From Monomorium pharaonis (lineage: Eukaryota > Arthropoda > Insecta > Hymenoptera > Formicidae), in the NCBI RefSeq assembly GCF_013373865.1, contig NC_050469.1, positions 18,239,046-18,303,045 on the forward strand: a stretch of 64,000 nucleotides of DNA, in the 5' to 3' direction. The position numbers were made by a program, and so were the translations under genes. The notes beneath the pieces were generated by a model. That model did not search any database. It worked only from the letters and a program-made list of their open reading frames with translations, and had not been told where the DNA came from. Numbering within the stretch: position 1 is the first letter of the stretch; every line of letters starts with the position of its first letter. This document shows, piece by piece, positions 21,475-32,470 of this stretch.

Positions 21475-22937
21475 CCGAAATCCGTTTGCAAATTTCTTGT
21501 TATCTGTTCAAGGTCTGACTTCGAATCATCCTCTATACAAAGGGGAAGAGTCGTAAACATAGCGATGCGTTCGTCCTGCCCTTGAGGCGACGGTTTATAA
21601 ACTAAGGTGAGTTGAGACTCTTCAAAAAATTCCCGGCCTATTATCACGTCTCCTTCGAATGTACTTTCGTCAAGAATAAACAATTCAATAATACAATCTG
21701 TGCCTAGCAACTGTACAAAATTTATTTTAACTCTAATTTTTCCCTTAATATTTAATGCACGACCGCTAAGATTCTTTAAGCTACGCAACGCGGGAGTGAT
21801 TTCAACTCCACGAGGTTTTAACAATTTTTTATAGACATCATACCGCATAAAAGAAACGGGGCTTCCGGTATCGACGAGCGCGACCAAATTACAACGCTCA
21901 CCGTTGATGCTGGAAACTTGCACGAGCGGGCCATCGATGGAGATTTGCCTTCCCTTTTCCGTGACGACCGCTACCGTATCGCTCTTTGTTTCCATGTCGT
22001 CTTCGTCCACTTTCTTATCGCTGCCTTCTTCCTCCTGTTGCTCTGTAACTGCTGCAGCTGAGCAAAGAGCAGGCGACTGATAATTTTGCGTATCCCTTGC
22101 TTCCCTTCTCTTAATGACTAAACAGTCGTACTGCATGTGTCCCTTTTCCTTGCAGTAGTAGCAGGAAATTTCACCACGGCACTCCTTAAGGGTATGGCCT
22201 TTCTTTCCACAGTTTTTACACGTACCTTCGAGTGGTTTAGGTTTCAGTCTGATACTCGTTGTCTGTCTTTGGTGTAGGTCTCCGAGGCCGTCCGCGATGG
22301 GCCTTATCCTCTCCAAGAAGTCTTCCACCGTGTTTGCATTGATTGCAAGAACGGTAGCTCGTAGTGGGCTATGATTAATCCCACCGATAATCAGATTAAT
22401 CGCATCACTCACTGGTAAGTCCACACGATTTATTAACTCCAACTTGTCAAATACGTATTGATCAAATGTCTCTTTCACAGGGTTCCATTTTCTACCCTCG
22501 ATTTGCTGCATGGCCCTATAGAACGGTACCTTTCGTTTGAATATTTTTAATATTTCACATTTTAATCCAGCCCAGGACTCTATCGCTATCTCATTTTGCA
22601 GCTGATACCAGCGCTGAGCAGATTTAACCAGCCGGCTCGACCCTGCAAGAAGGACAACGTCGTCCGTTGCTGCATGCACTTCCGCCACCTTGTCCACGCG
22701 TTTTACCCACGCTTGTAGGTTTTCGTCGGGTCCGCCTCCAAACTCCGGAATCTGCTTTGCAATCCACGACACCTTGCTCCCAGCTGAATGTTCTTGATCT
22801 CTTGGTGGGAGGGGTGATGTCCCGATCGGCTGCAGCGGCGACGACTCTGCAAGAAACTTGCGGGAGTGAGCGGAAACCTCTGACCACAATTGCAGGCGCA
22901 CGTCTTTCCTGCGTAAGTATCTCTCCAAACTGCGCAA
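21420..22937 (-). pseudogene. Ty3/gypsy Gag and aspartic protease, 505 codons open
   Basis: Gag region at about residues 45-235 (retrotransposon Gag fold, FGGGPDENLQAWVKRVD ... FDQYVFDKL). Two CCHC knuckles, CKNCGKKGHTLKEC and CYYCKEKGHMQYDC, at 240-272. The aspartic protease is centred on VALVDTGSPVSF, with D356. This frame is intact, but upstream Gag sequence (to about 23,215) is in another frame and the downstream pol is deleted, so the element as a whole is dead. Confidence 0.85.
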
Positions 22938-23349
22938 ACTGCTGTTGCTGCAGTTGTTGTTGCTGCTACATAAATAGTTGCTGCTGGCGCAACATTTCCT
23001 GCTGGCTCCGCGCCATTAAGGTAGTCATCGATGATAGCAGGTCTCTCAATACCTCCATCATCACGTTGCGGTCCTCCGGTAGAGTAACCTGTCTGGTTCT
23101 CTGTTTCAGCTCATCTTGCGACGCCTCGCTTCCCTCGGAGGGTTCGGCCGGAACTTTCTCAAGGCGGGCGAGCGCCTCAATAATGGCGGTCCTTTCCGCC
23201 GCTACGGTAAGGCCGCCATTATTGAGGCGCTCGCCCGCCTTGAGAAAGTTCCGGCCGAACCCTCCGAGGGAAGCAAGGCGTTTCAACGCCTTTTTCTTTA
23301 GTTGCTCAACACTATTGTAAATAATAAAGAAAATAAATTTAATTAGCAT
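22938..23349 (-). pseudogene. Ty3/gypsy Gag N-terminal region ending in a foldback
   Basis: Reverse-strand codons rich in Gln and Ser precede the main Gag frame, with stops or a frame shift near 22,940-22,966. Beyond 23,213 the sequence is a mirror copy of 23,123-23,189 rather than new Gag sequence. The true 5' end of the element has therefore been replaced by an inverted duplication, and no upstream LTR follows. Confidence 0.6.
23123..23279. repeat. 67-bp-arm palindrome in gypsy Gag
   Basis: Arms 23,123-23,189 and 23,213-23,279 around a 23-bp centre. cgggcgagcgcctcaataat is mirrored by attattgaggcgctcgcccg, with only one mismatch noticed. It is GC-rich and would form a stable hairpin. Confidence 0.9.
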
Positions 23350-23588
23350 GTAGACTAAAAAAAATTATTAGAACTAGTCTTCAACCCAGCTCGCACAGAT
23401 AGCAAAACAGTAGGGGCGCACTTAGCACCCACGGCCACCGCTTCATGTCAAAAAGAGGCTTTCCATTGTACTTATCGTACTGGTCAAAAATGCACATATT
23501 TAAATGCAATTTTCTCAAAAACTAGGGCCTATTTACCCAAAAGCCAAAACACAGTTTTTGTTTTTTCACCTCCCCTTTCGAATGCACT
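23350..23588. other. Short spacer between gypsy relic and DUF4806-like relic
   Basis: Nothing recognisable; no LTR and no repeat found. Confidence 0.3.
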
Positions 23589-24484
23589 ATGGCTCGTTCG
23601 AAGATGGACGTAGCAAACGTTAGCATCTCCTTATCAGTGTACAAAAATATACAATGTTTTTTAATAGTTTCAGATATTAATAAAATTTTGGAAAAACTCA
23701 CGCGTAAAATAACCAAATTAATAGTTGAAAGTGAGAAAAAAACAAAGATTTTAACAAAATTCAATCAAACAGTACGTTGATCCAATATAAAGCGGAAAAT
23801 AGAGACAAAAAATGGTGAAGATATTATTAAGTTACCATTAGGCACTGAGGAAAATATATTAGAAATGGAACATTTTTTATTGGAAAAAAGAAATTAAAAA
23901 AAAACTGGTAAATTTAAATGCAATAAACGTTATTAAAATAGTAAAAAATAAAAAAATTTATTGTCCATAAGCTTTTGTTTATGTCAGATTTTTCGGTATA
24001 TTACAAATTAACTTTGTTATATTCAAATTAACATAAATGTGAATATGTTTCAAATTTTCAGATGCAAAAATTAAAAGAAATTGGTAGTTCTACTGCAACA
24101 AAAATGACTCGCAGAATTATGAGTACCTTGTTTACTTTAAAACTATGTATGAAATATACATTAAAAAGAAAACGAATACGTAACGGCAATTTTGGTGAAT
24201 TAAGAATCTGCAAAATAATAGAGTAAGGAAAAATACTTAATTTGAACATTTATATTTAAAAATGTACATAATAACATACATAATAATGTACAAATTTACA
24301 AACTTAAAAAGTTAATTTATTTTACAGAAGCTGTAATTAAAAAAGTGAATAGTAATCAAGCAGAGGTCCAAAAAATTATTGAGCAGTGGATTCGAGCCAA
24401 AGATACAATTTTACGTAATGAAGAGAGAGTAGTGTTATGTTCTAGAAACACAGTTGACGAAGCATTAACTTCAAAAAACAATTA
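23589..24484 (+). pseudogene. DUF4806-like gene relic
   Basis: Pieces in order: a coiled-coil-like frame at 23,589-23,780; KLPLGTEENILEMEHFLLEK near 23,830-23,897; then, after a tttcag acceptor-like site, MQKLKEIGSSTATKMTRRIM and GELRICKIIE at 24,061-24,225; then, after ttttacag, EAVIKKVNSNQAEVQKIIEQ to a stop at 24,484. The pattern (Pro-Leu start, Glu-rich helix, GGS-like turn, RRIM, paired basic helix) resembles DUF4806, a domain of unknown function frequent in hymenopteran repeats. The frames do not join cleanly, so it is probably a relic. The family call is from memory. Confidence 0.45.
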
Positions 24485-25412
24485 ACTCCCGCGCAAAGCA
24501 CGTTCAAGAAACAATTAACGACAAAGACAATTTTTTTGTTTTGATAAAAATTCGTTAAAGTTATGGCGCGTAAAAAAGTTTCAGTGTTAACCGTAAAATT
24601 AAGGCGGATCAAGAGAGAGACCAATTACAGTGATTAGTAAAATGATTCACTCGCTTACTAATCACTGTGATTGGTTAATTTGCCTTATTTTCTCGGCTAA
24701 ATTTTTTTATGTGTCATAATGTTACTTTCTTAGCCGTTTTATTTTAAAAACATAGGTTTGTTTTAAAAATATTACCTTAAATTGTTACGAAGGTAATATA
24801 ATTAAATATGCTTTTATTTTAAGTAGTAATGTTTTCCTTTTATATTTTACGCGTTTTATTTAATAGCTATATTGTATAATATCTGTGAAGTAATAAATAT
24901 TTAAGTAATTTTTAAAATTATTATTTAAACCCAACATTTTTTTTAGAAATAATTATACTGTATAAATCTATATAAGTACATAAATACTGTATTATTCAAA
25001 ATAAGTAGTGGAATATACATGGAATATTCTCTAAATGTTTTTATGTACATCCTAAATGTACATCCTAAAATATTCCTAAAACATTCAAAACAGATAGAAT
25101 ATTTTGCGCCTATTTGAACATTTATTATACATATATTCTCTATATATTTCGAGATATTCTGGAATATTCTTAAAATGTTAATTTTGAATTTTAGGAATAT
25201 TTTATAAATATTCCCATGTATATCTAGCGTTTACTGGGTTTACAGAAACACGTGTATCTCTGCAGCAATTGAATATATTGACATGAAACTCTGTATATAT
25301 GTTAAAAACAGTACTACTAACTGACAAAAAAAATAATTTCATGATTTTATAGTACTCGCGAAGTTTAAATGAAAAATTGACCTTATTTTTTGATCACAGT
25401 AGTATATATATA
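24485..25412. other. Non-coding stretch with small inverted repeats
   Basis: Around 24,605-24,695 aaggcggatcaagagagaga... is mirrored by ...gtgattggttaatttgcctt, with a core aatcactgt pair. About 25,000-25,240 is full of GGAATATTC-like motifs and ends gcgtttactggg, which resembles the right end of the CCC...GGG group, but no left partner with matching flank was found. No gene seen. Confidence 0.4.
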
Positions 25413-26334
25413 CAGGGTGTTTGGTAAAGATTTATGCAATTTTTATAAGCAGGTAGAGCGCATTAAGCTGAACATAAAATCCTCATCGTTTTTCCATTTT
25501 CACAATAGTTAACGAGTTATAGACTTGTAAAATTTTCTGTATTAGCCCGGCCTACCGGCAAATGCAAGCACGCCGAGCGCCCGACCGCGGCGGCCGCCCC
25601 TCCCTAGCGCTTGAACCTTGAGATTGCTAGGCGCGCGGAGGGAGTTGTTACAACAAGCGGCAATGGCTACGCACAATGTGTACGTGTACATACATGTGTA
25701 CAAAAAAATATCAGTTCTAATGCTTAAAGAAGCAATTACTAAATTTATTTTTTTTTAATAAATAATAATTATTTTTAATAAAAAATTTTTTTTAGTGATA
25801 GTCTTAAATGTCGTAAACTGTCATAAATTTTAAAAGAAGCTATTATCATGTGCTCAAAAACAAATTTATCCTTCTTTAAACAACATTAGAAAATTTTATC
25901 GATTAAAATGGAAATAACAACCAAATAAAATGTTTGTTTCAACTTTATATTCTTAATTAAAAATTAAATAACGAGGATATTTATATTTTTAATAAAATTA
26001 ATCCTTGTGATAGACTTATAATACACGGATAAAACTTTATGGTAAAAATTACTCTGGTAAGTAATAAACGCGTGACAAGGAGAAATTATGAAAATTTTTA
26101 TTACGTTTTTCATCAAATTACGATAATATTTACATTACTTATATGATATAATTCTCTGAAATTTCTTCTTACAGTTCGTGGTTACTATCATAAATAATAA
26201 ATCATACATAATTTTACTATAAAATTTTCTCCGTGTAGATTTACGAATATATGAATTTATTAAATGTTTGAAAACTTATAAACAATATTTATTTAATTCA
26301 AGAAAATTTAATATGTATGTGTGTGTATTTGGTG

Positions 26335-26467
<133 letters not shown>

Positions 26468-26757
26468 TGTATGTACGTACATACGCGAGAAAAGAATAAT
26501 CACTTTGTGACAGGAAAATGAATAATCATTCCTTAGTTCGCGATTTTATATCACTATTGTTATTCATGCTGATTACTATACAATACACGCACACGTAGAA
26601 AAATATGATTCTAGTTTTAAGAAAATCAATTATTCATTTTTAATTTTATTTTTTTTTAATAATTATCTTATTTTTAATGGTTGAAAAGAATATTATATTG
26701 ATAATAAACACCTCACTTTACACAAAACAAATAATGTTTAACATTTTCGTGTATGTA

Positions 26758-26812
<55 letters not shown>
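26758..26812. repeat. (CA)n microsatellite
   Basis: Inner end of the right arm of the foldback element, mirroring the longer (GT)n at 26,335. Confidence 0.95.
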
Positions 26813-26813
<1 letters not shown>

Positions 26814-27944
26814 CAAATACACACACATTACATACTAAAATTTTCTTGAATTAAATAAATATTGTTTATAAGTTTTCAAACATTTAATAAATTCATATAT
26901 TTGTAAATCTACACGGAGAAAATTTTATAGTAAAATTATGTATGATTTATTATTTATGATAGTAACCACGAACTGTAAGAAGAAATTTCAGAGAATTATA
27001 TCATATAAGTAGTGTAAATATTATCGTAATTTGATGAAGAACATAATAAAAATTTTCATAATTCCTCCTTAGCACGCGTTTACTACTTACCATAGTAATT
27101 TTTACCACAAAGTTTTTTCCGTGTATTATAAGTCTATCACAAGGATTAATTTTATTAAAAATATAAATATCCTCGTTATTTAATTTTTAATTAAGAATAT
27201 AAAGTTGAAACAAATTAAGAATATAAAGTTGAAACATTTTATTTGGTTGTTATTTCCATTTTAATCGATAAAATTTTCTAATGTTGTTTAAAGAAGGATA
27301 AATTTGTTTTTGAGCACATGATAATAGCTTCTTTTAAAATTTATGACAGTTTACGACATTTAAGACTATCACCAAAAAAAATTTTTTATTAAAAATAATC
27401 ATTATTTATTAAAAAAAATAAATTTAGTAATTGCTTCTTTAAGCATTAGAACTGATATTTTTTTGTACACATGTATGTACACGTACACATTGTGCGTAGC
27501 CATTGCCGCTCGTTGTAACAACTCCCTCCGCGCGCCTAGCAATCTCAAGGTTCAAGCGCTAGGGAGGGGCGGCCGCCGCGGTCGGGCGCTCGGCGTGCTT
27601 GCATTTGCCGGTAGGCCGGGCTAATACAGAAAATTTTACAAGTCTATAACTCGTTAACTATTGTGAAAATGGAAAAACGATGAGGACTTTATGTTCAGCT
27701 TAATGCGCTCTACCTGCTTATAAAAATTGCATAAATCTTTACCAAACACCCTGTATATATATATATATCAATATAAAAGTATATAAAATTTTATAATTTT
27801 TAACAATAACGATAATACTTACAAGATAATTAACTTAACTGCAAAGTTATATATTTTTAATTTGTAAAAAAAGTAGCGCTATCGGGACTGTCCCGATTGC
27901 GCTCATAAGCGATTGAACACAATAGTATTTCCTGATTAGACACA

Positions 27945-28012
27945 ATTGCGATTGGACACGGATTCGATTGGACATAGACTCGATTGGACACGGACTCAAT
28001 TGAAAAATATTA
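27945..28012 (-). repeat. Short reverse cluster of the 16-bp minisatellite
   Basis: Four to five units of cgattggacacggatt type, the reverse complement of the unit that fills 29,175-29,672. The two clusters face each other across about 1.2 kb. Confidence 0.8.
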
Positions 28013-28700
28013 TTGTTCGGGATGCCGACGGCCTCACGAAAGTTTCGGCATCATTCGCGTGGCAGGCCATCAATCATGATGAGTCGCATGGCGTCGTCAC
28101 GCGCCTCCTCAACTACTGTGGAGTTTCTCGACAAAAATCATGCGAAAAACAAGCGTTGCCCCTTCTAACATCTCGATCTCTTTTAAACTTCGCACTACAG
28201 ATTGCAGTGAATCAGTCGTTCAAAGCTCAGCGCTAACGATCCTTCGCTCTGCGGATAGTTGCCATTTTTTATTTGTTCCATTCGCAAAGAGTTGTCCGCC
28301 CAAAAAAAACAATTTCACTTGCGTCTCCGTTCGCATCACAGTTCGTCGTTCTATGCAAACCGGTGTATCGTGATGCAGTTTGCCGCTTTGTTTTTGAGAT
28401 TAATTTCTTATTAATTGTAAGTTACCCGCGCTTATCGAAGCTCGTGAGTCGGTAGTCGACTTTCTTTCTCACGAACGTTCCCTGCCTCGCGCACCAGACC
28501 GCCGTCGCCTCGCGCACAAGATTTCCGATCACGCGAGGGCTTCAAGTCAGAAGCTCTTCAAGATTTCCGCTCCGGATCACAGTGGCAGGTGATGTCTTTC
28601 CGTAAACCGGACGACAGGAAGATTTCCGAAAAGTTGCATTGAGAGTCGGTTCGCCGCTCGCTTCGATTGTAAGTGATAAGCATAAAGCTTAAAGTTTACG
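28013..28700 (+). promoter_or_regulatory. GC-elevated unique segment, possible promoter/5' leader
   Basis: Flanked by inverted minisatellite clusters and richer in CpG than its surroundings. It contains two good donor-like sites, gtaagttac at about 28,418 and gtaagtgat at about 28,670, but no long convincing frame. A transcription start with alternative non-coding first exons is one reading; the first exon or interior of a mobile element is another. Confidence 0.3.
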
Positions 28701-29174
28701 TGTGAACGCTGTTTTCTCATTTCTTTTTTCAACTCTACTCCACCGCTAACAAACCGCAGTTTTTCAAATTTGCGCCTTACTCGGGACGGAATCCGGCATC
28801 AGGGCAATCTCGTCGAGATTAACGAATAATTATAATAAATATTTTGTACGTATTTTTATGTCTGAGTTTGCCAAGTATAAAAAAATTATGATAAATATTT
28901 ATAAAAATATTAAAAATAAATATTTATGCTATTATATCTAAAAATATAATAAAATATTTCAAATTTATATACCATAAATATTTTTTAGTACATTTTAAAA
29001 ATATATTTTATATAATGTTAATAATAATTTTTGTATTATTTCTAAATAATTTATGAAAAACAATTATATAACTTTTAAAAAATGTTGTTTAAAATAAATT
29101 CGTAAAATATTTATAAAACTTTATGCTAAATTTTCTGTGTTATCTAAGTTGTTTTTGCATTATTCTGCGATGCA
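28701..29174. other. AT-rich spacer
   Basis: About 28,830-29,130 is AT-rich with ATATTTT-like repeats. No gene seen. Confidence 0.4.
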
Positions 29175-29672
29175 GAATCGTATCGTGTGCAATCGGGCCT
29201 ATGTGCAAACGGGTCGGTGCGCAATCGGGTCGGTGTGCAATCGGGTCCGTGTGCAATCGGATCCGTGTGCAAACGGGTCGTGTGCAATCGGTTCGGTGCG
29301 CAATCGGGTCGTGTGCAATCGGGTCGGTGTGCAATCGGGTCCGTGTGCAATCAGATCCATGTGCAATCGGATCCGTGTCCAATCGAGTCTGTTTCCAATC
29401 AAGTCCGTGTCCAATCGGGATGGTGTGCAATCGAAACTGTGTTCAATCGAGTCCGTGTCCAATCGGGTTTGTGTCCAATCAAGTTCGTATCCAATCGGGT
29501 CCGTGTGCAATCGGGTCGGTGCGTAATCGGTTCCGTGTGCAAACGGGTCGGTGTGCAATCGGGTCGGTGTGCAATCGGGTCCGTGTCCAATCGGGTCTGT
29601 GTTCAATTGGGTTCGTGTCCAATTGAGTCCGTGTCCAATCAGGTCCGTGTCCAATCGGGTCTGTGACATGGT
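29175..29672 (+). repeat. 16-bp minisatellite, about 30 units
   Basis: The unit is aatcgggtccgtgtgc with variants; two units are 15 bp. Because 16 is not a multiple of 3 and the unit lacks stops, all three forward frames and several reverse frames stay open, giving long repeated peptides that are almost certainly not proteins. It is inverted relative to the small cluster at 27,945. Confidence 0.95.
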
Positions 29673-30339
29673 GGAATCAACAAGGTGATTCAATGCGCAT
29701 AAATTTTATAAGCCAATGAGAGTGCTGGATTCAAGTTACGTCATAAGAGGCGGTAAATTTGAACGTTAATATTTTAAATAATAAAAAAGCAAAACATATT
29801 TAAGAAATTAATTATTAAAACTTGAATAATAAATTAAATTATTGTAACTACAAATGAATGGAACAAATATTTATTAATAAATTGTACAATTATAACATGT
29901 TACAATATTTTGGTAAATTTTTGTGAGAAATGCATCGCAATTTTTTATGCAAGTAAAATATGTGCAATTCATACTTCAGCTCTTAAAAATAAATCCGGGA
30001 TTAAAGGAAAATCAGTTTTAGAGATTAGAATGAAAAATATAAATAGGGAATGAACACATAGGAAACAAAGTATAATTAATAATTTATTAATCAAATTTTT
30101 ATAAAATATTTTATGTAACGCATAACACATTTTTTAAAGAACCTTGCCTGTCTAATATTATGGATCACAAAGTACAATTAATCACATTTTTTTTTCTTAT
30201 CATATTTCATCTATAATCATAAACGTTTAAAAGACTGTATAACTTCATATTTAAAATTATACACATTGTTATATTTAGTAAAATGTGGTTCATACACCGT
30301 TACAATTTAAAAATTAAATTTTTAACAACGCTATAATCT
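29673..30339. other. AT-rich spacer
   Basis: No gene, repeat array or terminal repeat recognised. Confidence 0.35.
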
Positions 30340-30848
30340 TTATGAGTGGTATTCGAATATATAGTCGAATCTCATTTAAAGATCGTCTCAAGCAATGTCT
30401 TAAAATGCCAATACGGCTGTGATTAGCTGATGGCATCTTAACCCATTACTTCCCAAGCGGACATTTTATAGTCGATTGGTTTTCGGCTCAGAAAAGTGAT
30501 GAGATCACATGAAAACTTAAAACAAAATATGCTCTTCTACGTAGAAAGAGTTGCTCTTTCAGATTCTGGAGTCTAAATTTCAAAATTTTTTATTGGAAAT
30601 TAAATATGGCGGCTCAAAGTTGATACAAATTTTTTAATCAACTATTGACTTTTTATAGTAGAAAACTTCAAAAAATTTTGTCCATGACTGTTGTAAGCGA
30701 TTGAAATGACGGAGTTTGCCTCTTTAAAGTATAAACTATGATTATTAATTTATTTTTTTAAGTAGTTCAAGTAGTTCAAGATGGTGGATGCACCCAGGTA
30801 GCAAGCCCACGTCATTTTGACGTCCCAAAATGGTCATATCTGGTCATA

Positions 30849-31010
30849 CTCTCTAAATCACAATCAGTGAAAACTCTGCCACTGATCACTGAAATCACTG
30901 AAAATACACTGACTTTCAGTGATTATTTTCTGATTATCACTGAAAGTCAGTGTATTTTCAGTGATTTCAGTGATCAGTGGCAGAGTTTTCACTGATTGTG
31001 ATTTAGAGAG
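30849..31010. mobile_element. 162-bp palindromic MITE at a TA site
   Basis: ctctctaaatcacaatcagt is mirrored by actgattgtgatttagagag around a short centre. TA flanks both ends (30,847-30,848, 31,011-31,012). Copy 2 of the host element has the empty site (tggtcatatgtcgtc near 44,775), proving the boundaries. Tc1/mariner-type MITE by its duplication. Confidence 0.9.
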
Positions 31011-31081
31011 TATGTCGTCAAAATGACCATTTTTTTACATGACCTAAAATTGACGTCATGATGACGTCATTTCGAAGTCAT

Positions 31082-31260
31082 ATCCCAGTGAACACATTTT
31101 ATAGCGGCAATATAACATGGAAGTTACATGTAATTTAACATTGTTATTCTTGTGATATGTAGGTGCTATATGACATGGAAATAACCTGTTACGTAATATT
31201 TGTTATACGCAAGTGATCTAGCTGTTATACATCGTTTTGGCGTTACAGTTATTCAACAAA
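31082..31260. repeat. CCCAGTGAACAC-type element end
   Basis: CCCAGTGAACACATTTTATA followed by GCAATATAAC/TTACATG motifs resembles the left end of the 32,471 element. No matching right end was found, so it is probably a truncated relative. Confidence 0.45.
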
Positions 31261-31956
31261 AATTGTATAATCGTAACATAACACGTTCGTATCAATATTA
31301 TTACGGAACGATGCGTCGTAGTTGACTCAGAAATCAGACATTATAACATCCTGAATGACAGATCTATTTAATAATAAAAAAAATTATTATAAAGATAATG
31401 TTTTCAAAAATAACGGTTTGTCTACAATTACTGCAAACAAAAAATGCACAAAATCTAAATTCATCATGTGCTGAACAAAAACAGAATAATAAATGTATAC
31501 TATTCAATTTTTCTTAGAATTATGATCTATATAGTTAACCATCTAATTAATCATTTGAACGCTTTAAAGATTAGTGCTAAATAGATCGCAATTTCCATCA
31601 AATTATTAAGGTTATGGAAAAAAATAAATTTAACAATGAAATTAATAAGTAAATAAATTAATGCTATTTATTTTTAATATGTTTTGCAAAATTTAATTGC
31701 TTTTATAAAAAATGATATAGTCGCGTCAGTTTACATCCCAGGCAACCAGCTGACGTCGAAATGACGTAAATTTACGTGATTTTTGTCACTAATTGGTGAC
31801 TATGACCTAAAACTGACGTTATTTTAAACGTCATAACAATCACGTCAGTATATACGTCATAAGTATACGTTATATATGACGTAACTATTGGTCTTTGGAG
31901 TTACGTCAGTTGGAAAAAGTAAATAAGACGTCATAATGACGTTATTTAAATGACGT

Positions 31957-32362
31957 CCCTGATGAAAATATTATATTACTAAAATTTTTACTGAAAATTT
32001 CTTTCAATTGACCCCTTTTCACTAAAATTCAGTAAGATTCGTTAAATTTAATTAAAATTAATTAAAATTTATTAAGGTTTCTTTAACATTCATTAAAATT
32101 TATATAATTTATTTTTTTGTTAAATAACACTAAAGTAAATTTAATAAATTTTATAAAATTTTAATAAATTAAATGAGTTTTAATGAATTTTAATAAATTT
32201 TATACATGAGTTTTAATAAATTTTAATGAATTTAATAAATTTTAATAAATTTTATAAAATTTTAATGAATTAAATGAGTTTTAATAAATTTTAATGAATT
32301 TAATAAATTTCAATGAAATGGGTCAATTGAAAAAGATTTTCAATAAAATATTTCCATCAGGG
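31957..32362. mobile_element. 406-bp CCCTGATG MITE
   Basis: Ends are CCCTGATGAAAATATT and a mirrored ...ATATTTCCATCAGGG, flanked by GT (31,955-31,956, 32,363-32,364). The inner arms share TTTCAATTGACCC/GGGTCAATTGAAA. The centre is made of degenerate aattttaataaattttaatg repeats. Non-coding. Confidence 0.8.
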
Positions 32363-32470
32363 GTTATTACACGGGTATAGAACACGGTTTTGTTAAAAAA
32401 TTGTGTATATTTATGTATTATGCGTAAATATTTCGTACATTTTCAGACGTCAAGTTACTACAAGTTTCAT

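Noticed and set aside
24930..25240. Another CCC...GGG element ending at gcgtttactggg
   Set aside because: No left end with matching inverted sequence and 2-bp duplication could be found.
29123..29693. Several overlapping 100-167-codon frames with repeated CNR/SG-type peptides
   Set aside because: They arise because the 16-bp unit lacks stops in most frames on both strands; no sign of selection for one frame.
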